This document shows, piece after piece, positions 25,519 to 37,177 of a stretch of DNA of 64,000 nt. Location: NCBI RefSeq assembly GCF_012641405.1, contig NZ_JABAII010000002.1, positions 434,001 through 498,000 on the forward strand, written 5' to 3'. Both the position numbers and the translations under genes were made by a program. How positions within the stretch are numbered: position 1 is the first letter of the stretch; each line of letters starts with the position of its first letter. The notes under the pieces are model-generated. The model worked only from the letters and a program-made list of their open reading frames with translations. It had not been told where the DNA came from and searched no databases. The stretch comes from Rhizobium sp. P40RR-XXII. GTDB taxonomy: Bacteria; Pseudomonadota; Alphaproteobacteria; Rhizobiales; Rhizobiaceae.

Positions 25519-26853
25519 CTATTCCCAATCCTCGCGCTGCGGCTTCGGGCCGTTGCCCATGCGCCGCTCCAGTTCGGCCGCCTCGGTCTCGGTCAGGCGT
25601 ACGTCGAGCGTGACCGTGCCGTCCTCATTATCCTCGCGGTTGTCGACGATTGCGTGGTTATAGAGCCAAGGCAATAGGGCCAGCTTTTCCACGGGCAGCG
25701 TGATCGTCGTTTCGGTCAGTACACCGGAGAGACGCCGGCTGATTTCGTCCATCAGGCGATCGACGCCCTCGCCTGACATCGCCGAGACGGCAATAACGTT
25801 TTCTGTCGTCGAAGCCTTCTGCACGATGGCATCATGGGCTTCCGGCTCCAGACGGTCGATCTTGTTCCAGACCTCGACAATGCGCTCCGCGCCTTCGGCC
25901 TCGCCGATGCCGAGATCGCCGAGAATGCGCATCACGTCGGCGCTTTGAACCAGATTGTCGTCATCGGAGAGATCACGCACATGCAGGATCAGGTCGGCTT
26001 CCAGCACCTCTTCCAGCGTCGCGCGGAACGCGGCCACAAGGTGGGTCGGCAGGTCGGAAATGAAACCGACCGTATCGGAGAGGATGACGGTGCGGCCATG
26101 CGGCAGCTTCATGCGGCGCAGCGTCGGGTCGAGCGTCGCAAACAGCATGTCTTCCGCCAGAACGCCGGCGCCGGTGATGCGATTGAACAGGGTCGACTTG
26201 CCGGCATTGGTATAGCCGACCAGAGCCACGATCGGATGCGGCACTTTCCTGCGCTTGGCGCGATGAAGCTGGCGGGTGCGCACCACTTGCTCCAGCTCGC
26301 GCTCCAGCCGGATGATGCGCTCCTGCAGCATGCGGCGGTCGGCTTCGATCTGGGTTTCGCCCGGGCCGCCCATGAAGCCGGCGCCACCGCGCTGGCGTTC
26401 AAGGTGGGTCCAGCTGCGAACCAGCCGGCCCTTCTGATAGTTCAGATGCGCAAGCTCGACCTGCAGCGTGCCTTCCTTGGTGGAGGCGCGGCGGCCGAAG
26501 ATTTCGAGAATGAGGCCGGTACGGTCGATGACTTTGGCATTCCATGCCTTCTCGAGATTGCGCTGCTGTACAGGCGTCAACGGATGATCGACGATGACGA
26601 GGCCGGCGTTGAATTCATCGAGCAGCGCGAGGATTTCCTCGATCTTGCCTGTGCCCAGCAAAGTCGCCGGCCGCGGATCGTTGATCGGGACGATCGAGCC
26701 GTTGACCACGTCCAGATCGATCGCGAGCGCAAGGCCCTTGGCCTCCTCCAGCCGGCTTTCCGGCGGGCGCGTGACGGAGATGGCACTGTCGGCCTGGGTG
26801 GAACGCGCCGCGCGCGCCTGTTTCAGCACAGGCACGACGACGACAGCGCGCAT
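25519..26853 (-). CDS. hflX: GTPase HflX
   Basis: Ribosome-associated GTPase of at least 444 residues. An N-terminal glycine-rich HflX domain contains GTGKIEEI and LTPVQQRNLEKAWNAKVIDR and the loop GGAGFMGGPGETQIEADRR; the G domain has G1 ALVGYTNAGKST, G3 DTVGF and G4 NKID. It splits or rescues stalled ribosomes in other bacteria. It follows hfq on the same strand. The first ATG is at 26853, but the frame stays protein-like for another 21 codons up to ATC 26916 / ATT 26919, only 12-15 bases after the hfq stop; a rare start codon is possible. Confidence 0.92.
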   Translation of the reverse strand: MRAVVVVPVLKQARAARSTQADSAISVTRPPESRLEEAKGLALAIDLDVVNGSIVPINDPRPATLLGTGKIEEILALLDEFNAGLVIVDHPLTPVQQRNLEKAWNAKVIDRTGLILEIFGRRASTKEGTLQVELAHLNYQKGRLVRSWTHLERQRGGAGFMGGPGETQIEADRRMLQERIIRLERELEQVVRTRQLHRAKRRKVPHPIVALVGYTNAGKSTLFNRITGAGVLAEDMLFATLDPTLRRMKLPHGRTVILSDTVGFISDLPTHLVAAFRATLEEVLEADLILHVRDLSDDDNLVQSADVMRILGDLGIGEAEGAERIVEVWNKIDRLEPEAHDAIVQKASTTENVIAVSAMSGEGVDRLMDEISRRLSGVLTETTITLPVEKLALLPWLYNHAIVDNREDNEDGTVTLDVRLTETEAAELERRMGNGPKPQREDWE

Positions 26854-26931
26854 ATCATCCCGGTGCTTTGCGGTCTCCGGGATGAGGGAATCGTTTTTGG
26901 TATCGCGTGTCGTGATAATAGCTAATCCCAG

Positions 26932-27174
26932 TTAGGATGCGGCTTCTTCGCTCTCGAACATCTGCATCGGCTGACCCGGCATGATCGTCGAGATCGCATG
27001 CTTGTAGACGAGCTGCGAATGGCCGTCGCGGCGGAGCAGGACACAGAAATTGTCGAACGAGGTCACGACACCGGTGAGCTTCACGCCGTTAATCAAGAAA
27101 ATTGTCAGTGAAATCTTTTGCTTGCGAACAGTATTGAGAAACAAGTCCTGCAAGTTTTGAGAACGTTCCGCCAT
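26932..27174 (-). CDS. hfq: RNA chaperone Hfq
   Basis: 80-residue Sm-like hexameric RNA-binding protein that pairs small RNAs with mRNAs. The Sm1 motif region [20 protein letters not shown] and Sm2 [11 protein letters not shown] are intact; the length (80) is typical for alphaproteobacteria, which lack the long C-terminal tail of E. coli Hfq. It lies between the D-amino acid aminotransferase gene and hflX, in the usual rhizobial order. Confidence 0.97.
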
Positions 27175-27281
27175 CGCGCCGCTTCTTTCTTTTTTGCCGA
27201 CCCAGGTCGGTTAAATGTCATGATATACAGAGGTCCCGGACAGGAGATACCCTCATTCTCTCCCCCCAGCGAATGTTGGTA

Positions 27282-28145
27282 TCAAATCGCGGTCTTTTCC
27301 GCAACGTCGAAAAAGGCTTCACGAATTTTCTGTGACATGCTGCCCGGATGACCGTTGGCAATGGTCTCTCCATCGATAGAAATGACCGGAAAACAGATAC
27401 TTGTGGCCGCGGTGATGAAGACTTCGCGGGCCTTCATCATCTCCTCGACCGAGAAGAATCGTTCGACAATCGTCACGCCGAGTTTCGCTGCGACATCCAT
27501 CAGGGTCGTACGGGTGATGCCGCGCAGAATGCCGTGCTCGGCTGGGCGGGTGACGAGATTGCCGTCATGATCGACGATCCAGACGTTGGTCGCGGCCCCT
27601 TCCTTCACCATGCCGTTATGGTCGATATAGATCGCTTCCTGCGCGCCGGCCTCCTTGGCCTGCTGGCGGGCCATGGCATTCGGAAGTAAGCCGACGGACT
27701 TGATATCGACCCGGTCCCAGCGATTGTCGCGGACGGTGATCGCCCTGATGCCATCGGCATTTTTCCTGGCAATCACGGACTGATCGGTGCTCTTGGCGGT
27801 GACGACGATGGAAGATGGCGTGTCGGCCGGCGGGAAGACGTGATCGCGCCGGGCAACGCCGCGCGTCACCTGAAGATAGAACAAGCCGTTGCGGACATGA
27901 TTGCGGCGTAGCGTCTCGCGAATCACGAGGACCAGCGCCGGGCGCGTCATCGGCCAGGCGATGCGCAGCTCGCTGAGCGAGCGGTTGAGGCGATCGAGAT
28001 GGCGCGTCATGTCGACGATCACGCCATGGCGAACCTCACAAACCTCATAGACGCCATCGGCGAACTGATAGCCGCGATCCTCGATATGCACCATGGCATC
28101 GCCATGCTTGACGTAGCGGCCGTTGACATAAGCTATTCTCGGCAT
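27282..28145 (-). CDS. dat: D-amino acid aminotransferase, class IV PLP enzyme
   Basis: 287-residue fold-type IV aminotransferase. MPRIAYVNGRYVKHGDAMVH and IEDRGYQFADGVYEVCEV are characteristic of D-alanine aminotransferases; the PLP lysine falls in DIKSVGLLPNAMARQQAKEA, and EGAATNVWIVDHDG and ILRGITRTTLMDVAAKLG match the cofactor phosphate-binding segments. It interconverts D-amino acids and 2-oxo acids, for example D-alanine with 2-oxoglutarate. The gene sits between ntrX and hfq, with about 48 and 107 bases on either side. Confidence 0.85.
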   Translation of the reverse strand: MPRIAYVNGRYVKHGDAMVHIEDRGYQFADGVYEVCEVRHGVIVDMTRHLDRLNRSLSELRIAWPMTRPALVLVIRETLRRNHVRNGLFYLQVTRGVARRDHVFPPADTPSSIVVTAKSTDQSVIARKNADGIRAITVRDNRWDRVDIKSVGLLPNAMARQQAKEAGAQEAIYIDHNGMVKEGAATNVWIVDHDGNLVTRPAEHGILRGITRTTLMDVAAKLGVTIVERFFSVEEMMKAREVFITAATSICFPVISIDGETIANGHPGSMSQKIREAFFDVAEKTAI

Positions 28146-28193
28146 GGAAGCCCCTGATCAGAATTCTATGATATTCACGTATGGAGCGGCCGG

Positions 28194-29558
28194 TCAGACG
28201 CCCAGCGACTTCAGCTTGCGATGCAGCGCCGAACGTTCCATGCCGACAAATTCCGCGGTGCGTGAGATATTGCCGCCAAAGCGGTTGATCTGGGCGATGA
28301 GATAATCGCGCTCGAACATCTCGCGCGCTTCGCGCAATGGCAGCGTCATGATGTGATAATCGTTCTTGGCGGATACCTTCGGCAGCATGTCGCCGAGGTC
28401 GGTCGGCAGCATCTCAGCCGTGATCGGCGTTTCCGCGCCATCCGAGCGTGCTAGAATCATCAACCGCTCGATATTGTTGCGCAGCTGGCGGATGTTGCCC
28501 GGCCAGTCATGCGCCTGCAGCACGGCCATGGCGTCATCGCCGATCCGGCGCGGACGAATGCCGGCCTGCTCGGAAATCTGACGCATCAGCTGATCGACGA
28601 GGAAGGGAATGTCCTCCCGGCGTTCGGCAAGGGCGGGTACACGCACGGGCACGACGGCTAGGCGATGATAGAGATCCTCGCGAAACAACCCCTCGGCAAT
28701 GCGGCTCTCGAGATTATAGGCCGTGGACGAAATGATGCGGACGTCCACCTTGACGCGCTTGGAGCCGCCGACGCGCTCGAACTGCTGATCGACAAGCACA
28801 CGCAGGATCTTGTTCTGCGTCTCGCGCGGCATTTCGCCGACTTCGTCGAGATAGAGGATACCGCGATGGGCCTCTTCCAAAGCGCCGATCTTGCGCGCCT
28901 GCCCCGGCGAACCTTCGGTGCCGAAGAGGGCGATTTCCATCCGCTCCGGCGTAATCGTCGCGGCGTTCAGTGCCACGAAGGGACCGTTGGCGCGGGTCGA
29001 CTTCTTGTGCACCATGCGGGCAACAAGTTCCTTGCCGGAACCGGATGGGCCGAAGATCATGACACGGCTGTTGGTGGGGGACACCTTGTCGATCGTCTGG
29101 CGCAACTGCGAAACGGCAACAGAGGTGCCGATCAGCTCCACGGCATCGCCGGTGCGACGCTTCAGCTCGGAAACCTCGCGCTTCAGCTTGGAATTCTCCA
29201 GGGCGCGCTCGGCAATCAGGATCAGACGATCGGCCTTGAACGGCTTTTCGATGAAGTCGAAGGCGCCGCGCTTGATGGCGGAGACGGCCGTCTCGATATT
29301 GCCGTGACCGGAGATCATGACGATGGGCAGTTCCGGATGACGCGTCTTGATCTCGTCCAGCAGCGCCAGACCATCGAGCTTGCTGCCCTGCATCCAGATA
29401 TCGAGGAAGATCAGCCGCGGCGCACGATCGGAAATCGCGGCGAGCGCGCTGTCGCTGTCATGCGCCGTGCGGGTTTCGTGCCCTTCATCCGAAAGAATTC
29501 CCGAAACGATTTCGCGAATGTCTTCCTCGTCGTCCACTACGAGAATGTCAGATGCCAT
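28194..29558 (-). CDS. ntrX: Nitrogen response regulator NtrX
   Basis: 454-residue response regulator: receiver domain (DILVVDDEEDIREIVSGIL, phosphorylated Asp in FLDIWMQGSKLDG, Lys in IEKPFK), AAA+ domain (Walker A GPSGSGKELVAR, Walker B ILYLDEVGEM) and a Fis-type DNA-binding end VGMERSALHRKLKSLGV. The sigma-54 contact loop GAFTGA is missing; the corresponding place reads TEGSPGQARKIG, so it probably does not activate sigma-54 promoters in the classic way. The start at MASDILV overlaps ntrY by 11 bases. It controls nitrogen, envelope and cell-cycle functions in relatives. Confidence 0.93.
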   Translation of the reverse strand: MASDILVVDDEEDIREIVSGILSDEGHETRTAHDSDSALAAISDRAPRLIFLDIWMQGSKLDGLALLDEIKTRHPELPIVMISGHGNIETAVSAIKRGAFDFIEKPFKADRLILIAERALENSKLKREVSELKRRTGDAVELIGTSVAVSQLRQTIDKVSPTNSRVMIFGPSGSGKELVARMVHKKSTRANGPFVALNAATITPERMEIALFGTEGSPGQARKIGALEEAHRGILYLDEVGEMPRETQNKILRVLVDQQFERVGGSKRVKVDVRIISSTAYNLESRIAEGLFREDLYHRLAVVPVRVPALAERREDIPFLVDQLMRQISEQAGIRPRRIGDDAMAVLQAHDWPGNIRQLRNNIERLMILARSDGAETPITAEMLPTDLGDMLPKVSAKNDYHIMTLPLREAREMFERDYLIAQINRFGGNISRTAEFVGMERSALHRKLKSLGV

Positions 29559-31827
29559 AGACGCTTTCCTTGTCACTTGCTGTCTGAGCGATGGTGGCCT
29601 GCTCACGGCGTGGCAGATGCACGCGGATCATGGCTCCCCTGCCCTGGTCGAAATCGGCCGGCGCGTCGTGGAGTTCGATCTGCCCGCCATGGTCTTCAAT
29701 GATCTTCTTGACGATGGCGAGACCGAGGCCGGTGCCCTTCTCGCGCATGGTCATGTAGGGTTCGAGAATGCTGTGCCGGTTCTCCACCGGCAGGCCGCGG
29801 CCATTATCGATGACATCGACGGTGAAACGATCCCGCTCCGGATCCAGGGACGAACGCACCAGGACCTTCGGCTGCTCGCGCGCCTGATCGCTCGGCACGC
29901 CTTCGATCGCCTCAACGGCATTCTTGATGAGATTGCCGAAGGCCTGCCCGAGCATTCGCGCATCGAACATGCCCTCCAGCCGTTCGTCGCCCAGCTCACG
30001 CTCGAATTTGACATGGTTGTTGCCCATTTCACGCAGGAACACGGCGTCGCGCAGAATATCGCGCAGGTCGGTCGGCTCCATGGTCGGCTTCGGCATGCGG
30101 GCAAAGGAGGAGAATTCGTCGACCATGCGGCCGATATCGCCCACCTGCCGGATGATCGTATCCGTGCACTGGTCGAAGACCGGACGGTCGGCATCGGCGA
30201 TGTTCTTGCCGAAACGACGGCGGATGCGCTCCGCCGACAGCTGGATCGGCGTCAGCGGGTTCTTGATTTCATGCGCGATGCGGCGCGCGACGTCGGCCCA
30301 GGCGGTCGAGCGCTGCGCGATGACCAGATCGGTGATGTCGTCGAGCGTAATCACATAGGATTCATTGGCATCGCGCGATTCCTCGCGCGTCACCTGGACG
30401 CTGAGCGTGCGCACCGTTCCACCGCGAACAAGGCTGATCTGCTTGCGGAAATCGCTGCGATGGCGCGTCGTCGCCTCGGTCACGACCTGATCGACCTCGG
30501 GGGAAATTTCCGACAGGTTCTTGCCGATAAGCTCGTCGCTCTTGAGCGTCAGCAGATCTTCGGCCGAAGTATTCACGATGGTGATGCGCCGATCATGCTC
30601 GACGCCGATCACGGCGGCCGTCACGCCTGACAGAACGGCCTCGATGAAGCGGCGACGGTCATCGACCTCGTCCTTCGCCTCAAGGATTTCATCACGCTGT
30701 GTGCGGATTTCCGAGATCATCTTGTTGAAGGTGCGAGACAGGCTGCCGACGTCACCATCGGCCGAACGCACAGGCACCAGTACATTCATGTTGCCCGAGG
30801 CGACATTATCGGCGGCACTGATGAGGAGGCGGATCGGCCTGACGATACGGTCGGCGATCGCGATGGCGGTCCAGATCGCTGCCAGCAGCACAATGAGCGC
30901 AAAGCCGATGTAAAGAACGGCGAAGGCGATCTGGAGCGACATGCGCCCTTCTTCCATCGCCTTGTATTCGACGGTGTTATCTTCCACCATCCGCATGGCG
31001 TTCATGACGCGCGGATCGACGGCACGCACGGTGTAAAGAAACGAGCCGGGAATTTCATCGAGCTTGATGACTGCGCCGACGAGGTTGGTCACCCCTGGCG
31101 GAATGAGCGTCGGCTGCCCGTTGGCCGAGGAATCAAGCGCATCTTTCGGAATGGCCGGCAGCGGCCGCTCGGTCTTGATCTCGGCCTGGACGATGGCGGT
31201 GCCGTCGCGACGCACGAGGAAGGCGCCCAGCAAGCCACGACCCCGCGCCTGGCGGGTCATCAGGTCGGCAAAGCCGGTGCGGTCGAGGCTGAAGAGCGAG
31301 CGATTGCGCTCCAGATCGTTCGCCATCGACACGGTCTGCCCCTGCAGATAGCTCGCATTCTCCATCAGATAGGCTTGCGCGACGTTCTGCGAGGAACTGA
31401 TGATCTGCTGCGTACGCACGCCGAACCAGCGGTCGAGGCCGACATTGAGCGTCAGGCTGGCAACGATGGCGACGAGGATGGCCGGCGTGATCGCCACGAT
31501 CGAGAAAAGGACGACGATGCGGATATGGAGTCGCGCCGCGGCGCGGCCACGGCTGCGCGCCTTCATCAGGCGTGCAACTTCGCGGGCGATCAAGGCAATC
31601 AGGCCAAGCACGAACAGGCCGTTGATCACGACCGAGGTGAAGACGACGGAGGACGTCGGGGCGATCGGCGTCAGCCCGAGGAGCATCAGCAAGGTCGCGA
31701 TGGCGCACAGAAGCGCGCCGCCGGCCAGGATCAGACCCGGCAGGGCGAAGGAAGCACGACGGTCCGTCACCTTGACAACCGCCTCGTCGCTCGCCGCCGG
31801 CGACACCGCGTCCTGCATCATTCCCAT
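29548..31827 (-). CDS. ntrY: Nitrogen-sensing histidine kinase NtrY
   Basis: About 759 residues. Several N-terminal membrane helices (GLILAGGALLCAIATLLMLL and others up to about residue 130), an extracytoplasmic loop, another helix near 310-335, a HAMP linker, a PAS domain (VEHDRRITIVNTSAEDLLTL), a HisKA domain with the phosphorylated His in [20 protein letters not shown], and an ATPase domain (NLIKNAVEAIEG, DNGRGLP, GTGLGLAIVKKI). It phosphorylates NtrX. I chose the ATG at 31827 with GGAG just upstream; frame continues to 31890. Confidence 0.92.
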   Translation of the reverse strand: MGMMQDAVSPAASDEAVVKVTDRRASFALPGLILAGGALLCAIATLLMLLGLTPIAPTSSVVFTSVVINGLFVLGLIALIAREVARLMKARSRGRAAARLHIRIVVLFSIVAITPAILVAIVASLTLNVGLDRWFGVRTQQIISSSQNVAQAYLMENASYLQGQTVSMANDLERNRSLFSLDRTGFADLMTRQARGRGLLGAFLVRRDGTAIVQAEIKTERPLPAIPKDALDSSANGQPTLIPPGVTNLVGAVIKLDEIPGSFLYTVRAVDPRVMNAMRMVEDNTVEYKAMEEGRMSLQIAFAVLYIGFALIVLLAAIWTAIAIADRIVRPIRLLISAADNVASGNMNVLVPVRSADGDVGSLSRTFNKMISEIRTQRDEILEAKDEVDDRRRFIEAVLSGVTAAVIGVEHDRRITIVNTSAEDLLTLKSDELIGKNLSEISPEVDQVVTEATTRHRSDFRKQISLVRGGTVRTLSVQVTREESRDANESYVITLDDITDLVIAQRSTAWADVARRIAHEIKNPLTPIQLSAERIRRRFGKNIADADRPVFDQCTDTIIRQVGDIGRMVDEFSSFARMPKPTMEPTDLRDILRDAVFLREMGNNHVKFERELGDERLEGMFDARMLGQAFGNLIKNAVEAIEGVPSDQAREQPKVLVRSSLDPERDRFTVDVIDNGRGLPVENRHSILEPYMTMREKGTGLGLAIVKKIIEDHGGQIELHDAPADFDQGRGAMIRVHLPRREQATIAQTASDKESVYGI

Positions 31828-32107
31828 CAATCTCCACGCCCGAGCGACTATCGGCGCCCTGATCAAAATCGCACCGCCGCTATTTGGCATTCATGTGCGC
31901 GACTGGCAGAGGCGGGAACTGTCGTTCGGTTTCGCACAAGAGCGAAACCTTTACTTCACGTCACCCTTGTAACAGGCTGAAAAATCTGACGAACTCCCGT
32001 TTCCCGAAGAGCAGGTCAAACGAATCGCCACTGCAAAGACGACGAATCAACTGCGTGACCTTTAAGCAACGCATTGTGGCGAAAATGCAACGCACCGGAT
32101 CGCATTG

Positions 32108-33555
<1,448 letters not shown>

Positions 33556-33559
<4 letters not shown>

Positions 33560-34713
33560 CGAGTAGTCCCTGTAGAGTTCGGAAGGGGGGCATCTTCAGA
33601 GGTGATGCCCTTGGAGGCGGGCATCAAAACGCGGAAAGTGGTGCGATGGTTCTGGCTGTCGCATTCGACAATGCCGCCGTGGTCGCCGATAATTTTGGCG
33701 ACCAACGCAAGGCCGAGGCCGGTTCCGTTCGTCTTCGTGGTGATGAACGGATCGAAGAGATGCGGCACGAGATCGGACGGTACGCCCGGACCGTTGTCGA
33801 TGACGCAGAATTCCAGCGGCAAGGAAATTTTCTCGCGAGTGCCGGCGACCGAGAGCCGGATGCCGGGGCGATAGGCCGTCGTCAACATAATCTCGCCGTC
33901 CTGCCGATCGCCAACCGCCTCGGCGGCATTCTTCACCAGATTGAGGAAGACCTGCACGAGCTGGTCCCGGTTTGCGAAGACCGCCGGCAGCGACGGGTCG
34001 TAATTCTCGGAAAGCTTGATGTTGCGGGCAAAGCCAGCCTTGGCAACCGCCTTCACATGATCGAGCACGGAATGGATGTTGACGGGGACCCGAGCGACCG
34101 GCCGCTCGTCGGAGAAAACCTCCATGCGGTCGACCAGCGAGACGATGCGGTCGGTCTCGTCGCAGATGAGGCGCGTCAGCGCGCGATCGTCGTCCTCGAC
34201 CGACTGCTCGAGCAACTGAGCGGCGCCGCGAATGCCCGAGAGCGGGTTCTTGATCTCATGCGCCAGCATGGAGGCAAGCCCGGTGACCGAGCGGGCGGCG
34301 GCGCGGTGCGTCAGCTGCCGGTCGATCTTGTCGGCCATGGAGCGTTCCTGGAATACGACGACCACGGAGCCGGGCTCGCTGGAAACCGGCGCAACATAGA
34401 TATCCACCAGCTTGTCTTGCCCCAGGCGTGGCGAACTCAGATCGACGCGATATTCGTTGACCGGAGCGCGGCGCTCGCGCACCTGATCGATCAGCGCCAG
34501 CAGCGGGCTGCCGAAGGGGATGAAGGTCGAAATCTTGTAACGTGACAGATGCGAGGCGCTGGCGCCGAAGAAGGCTTCCGCCTCCCAATTGGCAAAGGCA
34601 ATCAGCCCGACCTCATCGACCATGACCACGGGGTTCTGGATCGCGTTGAGAACGGCCATGGCGACCGAATTGGCCGAGACGTCCCCGGCGCCGGAGCTGG
34701 ATTTCGAAGTCAT
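33556..34713 (-). CDS. ntrB: Nitrogen histidine kinase/phosphatase NtrB
   Basis: 385-residue cytoplasmic kinase. A PAS domain near the N-terminus ([20 protein letters not shown]) is followed by HisKA with the active His in [20 protein letters not shown] and by an ATP-binding domain with [19 protein letters not shown] and [14 protein letters not shown]. No membrane helix is present. It phosphorylates or dephosphorylates NtrC under PII control. The ATG at 34713 has AGGAGG five bases upstream and overlaps the dusB stop by four bases, so dusB-ntrB-ntrC form one translationally coupled unit. Confidence 0.95.
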
Positions 34714-35738
34714 GCAGCCTCCTGGACGCATTGGGCGAGATCAGCGCCTGCCTGCAGCGCGGCATAGAACGACGCAGCCACCTCACCGCTCGATTTCGAC
34801 GTCATGATTTTCGCCTTGTCGGCATCTGTCGTCGCCGGCGCATAGCGATCGAGATACCAGGCCAGATGCTTGCGGGCATGGCGAATGCCGACCGCTTCAC
34901 CATAAAACTCCAGCATCATGCGATAATGTTCGAGCGCGATCTCGACGATCTCCTCCCGGCCCGGCTCGCGATGACCGGCCAGAACGCCGGCATGCCACGG
35001 ACGACCCTGGCAGCCACGGCCGATCATGACGGCGTCGGCCCCGGAGCGCCGCAGGATTTCCCGCGCGTCTTCGGCCGTCTCGACATCGCCATTGGCGACA
35101 AGCGGAATGGAGACTGCATCGCGCACGGCGCGGATCGCACCCCAATCCGCCCTGCCCTCATAGAACTGCATGCGCGTGCGACCATGAATGGTGACGAGCT
35201 GGATACCGGCCTCTTCGGCACGGCGCGCGATATCCGGCGCGTTGATGGAATTCTCATCCCAGCCGAGCCGCATCTTCAGCGTCACGGGGATGTCCACCGC
35301 ACGAACGGTTGCTTCGATCAGGGTCAGCGCATGGTCAGGATCGCGCATCAGCGCCGAGCCGGAATAGCCGCCGATCACCTTCTTGGCCGGGCACCCCATA
35401 TTGATATCGATGATATCGGTACCATTGTCGGCAGCAATCTTCGCCGCCTCGGCCATCCAATGCGCCTCACGGCCGGCGAGCTGCACCATATGCGGCTTCA
35501 ATCCCGCGCTCTTCAAACGCGCCCAGGATTCGGCCGTATCCTGCACAAGTTCGCGGCTGGCGACCATTTCGGTAACGACCAGGCCGGCGCCGTAACGCAA
35601 TGCAAGCTGCCGGAAGGGCAGATCGGTCACACCAGACATCGGCGCTAGAATCACGCGATTTCGGATGGATACGGAACCGATGGAAAACGGAGCTGCAAGT
35701 TGGGAAGAAAGCAAATGATTATCTTTCGGGCACACCAT
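34710..35738 (-). CDS. dusB: tRNA-dihydrouridine synthase (NifR3 type)
   Basis: 342-residue flavoenzyme reducing uridines in t[23 protein letters not shown], the FMN-binding [20 protein letters not shown] with its catalytic Cys, [14 protein letters not shown] and [18 protein letters not shown] are all DusB/NifR3 signatures. In rhizobia and Rhodobacter the gene is known as nifR3 or orf1 ahead of ntrBC. The ATG at 35738 is the first in frame; its ribosome-binding site is weak. Promoter probably lies in the 218 bases shared with the divergent ispDF. Confidence 0.93.
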   Translation of the reverse strand: MVCPKDNHLLSSQLAAPFSIGSVSIRNRVILAPMSGVTDLPFRQLALRYGAGLVVTEMVASRELVQDTAESWARLKSAGLKPHMVQLAGREAHWMAEAAKIAADNGTDIIDINMGCPAKKVIGGYSGSALMRDPDHALTLIEATVRAVDIPVTLKMRLGWDENSINAPDIARRAEEAGIQLVTIHGRTRMQFYEGRADWGAIRAVRDAVSIPLVANGDVETAEDAREILRRSGADAVMIGRGCQGRPWHAGVLAGHREPGREEIVEIALEHYRMMLEFYGEAVGIRHARKHLAWYLDRYAPATTDADKAKIMTSKSSGEVAASFYAALQAGADLAQCVQEAA

Positions 35739-35956
35739 ACATCTGCACTATTTTTAGACACGCTTTGAAAGTTTGCCAAGGGGGTTTGGAGATTCCCGAT
35801 ATTTTTTGGGCAGATGCTGGAAAATACTCAGTCGAGGCGATAGACCCTGCTTCAGCAAGATCCCGTTTGGCGATCTATTTAGCATGTGCTTGTTCAAAAG
35901 AAAGCTCCGCGCTTTTCAAAGCCATTCCGGAGACGAGCCTTTATTTTTCGGGGGTT

Positions 35957-37177
35957 ATGACGCAAATGCATTCAACGCAACCGCTGTCGGTGGGAATCGT
36001 GATCGTTGCCGCCGGGCGCGGCGAACGGGCGGGCTCTCCTGAAGAAGGCCCCAAGCAATATCGCCCGATCGGCGGCAGAGCGGTTATTGCGCATACGCTT
36101 GAAAGATTCGTGACATGGCCGCAGACAGCGAAGACCGTCGTCGTCATCCATCGCGACGACGAAAATCTGCTTCAGGCGGCACTGGAGCAGGTCGCCGGCC
36201 TGCCCGAGGTCGAGATAGCCTTCGGCGGCACGACACGCCAGCAATCCGTGCTTGCGGGACTTCGGCAGCTGAAGGGCAGCGGCGTGACTCATGTCATGAT
36301 CCATGATGCCGTGCGCCCCTTCTTCGACCACGATCTGCTGGATCGCGTCGCCACGGCGCTTGTAGAGGGCGCGCCGGCCGTGCTGCCTGCCATGCCTGTC
36401 ACCGATACACTGAAGCGCGGCGACGCAAACAGGCTGGTCGTCGAAACCGTCCCCCGCGACGGGCTTCACGCCGCGCAGACGCCGCAATCATTTCGCTTTG
36501 CCGATATTCTTGCCGCGCACGAAAAGGCGGAGGCCGACGGCAGAACAGATTTCACCGACGATGCGGCAATCGCGGAATGGTGCAATCTGCCGGTAACGCT
36601 CGTGACCGGCAGCGCCGACAATGTGAAACTGACCATCAAGAGGGATATTGCCATGGCCGATGAAAAGCTGAGTGCCGGCCTGCTGCCCGACGTACGCACC
36701 GGCAATGGCTATGACGTGCACCAGCTGGAACCCGGCGACGGCGTGACGCTTTGCGGCGTCTTCATTCCGCATGACCAGAAGCTGAAGGGGCACTCGGATG
36801 CCGATGTGGCCCTGCACGCCCTGACGGACGCGTTGCTCGCCACATGCGGCGCCGGCGATATCGGCGACCATTTCCCACCTTCCGATCCGCAGTGGAAAGG
36901 CGCCCCGTCCCGCATATTCATCGAGCACGCGGCAAAGATCGTTCGCGAGCGCGGCGGCACCATCATGAATGCGGACGTCTCGCTGATCGCCGAAGCGCCG
37001 AAAGTCGGGCCGCATCGCGACGCAATGCGCGCCAAACTTTCGGAATTTCTGGGCATCAGCATCGATCGCTGCTCCGTCAAGGCAACGACGAACGAGAAGA
37101 TCGGCTTCGTCGGCCGTCGCGAAGGCATCGCAGCCATCGCGACCGCAACCGTCGTCTATCGCGGAGGCAAGGCATGA
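35957..37177 (+). CDS. ispDF: Bifunctional IspDF (MEP cytidylyltransferase / MECDP synthase)
   Basis: 406-residue fusion carrying two steps of the MEP isoprenoid pathway. Residues about 1-235 are Isp[29 protein letters not shown] and [13 protein letters not shown]. Residues about 245-406 are Isp[16 protein letters not shown] with zinc ligands Asp and His, [18 protein letters not shown] and [20 protein letters not shown]. Fusions of this kind are usual in alphaproteobacteria. The frame is open far upstream, but the ATG at 35957 (or 35966) begins the conserved part. The stop overlaps the cinA start (ATGA). Confidence 0.95.
   Translation: MTQMHSTQPLSVGIVIVAAGRGERAGSPEEGPKQYRPIGGRAVIAHTLERFVTWPQTAKTVVVIHRDDENLLQAALEQVAGLPEVEIAFGGTTRQQSVLAGLRQLKGSGVTHVMIHDAVRPFFDHDLLDRVATALVEGAPAVLPAMPVTDTLKRGDANRLVVETVPRDGLHAAQTPQSFRFADILAAHEKAEADGRTDFTDDAAIAEWCNLPVTLVTGSADNVKLTIKRDIAMADEKLSAGLLPDVRTGNGYDVHQLEPGDGVTLCGVFIPHDQKLKGHSDADVALHALTDALLATCGAGDIGDHFPPSDPQWKGAPSRIFIEHAAKIVRERGGTIMNADVSLIAEAPKVGPHRDAMRAKLSEFLGISIDRCSVKATTNEKIGFVGRREGIAAIATATVVYRGGKA

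Noticed and set aside
35600..35956. 119-codon upstream extension of ispDF
   Set aside because: It overlaps the start and promoter region of the divergent dusB, lacks conserved sequence and would add an unrelated domain before IspD.
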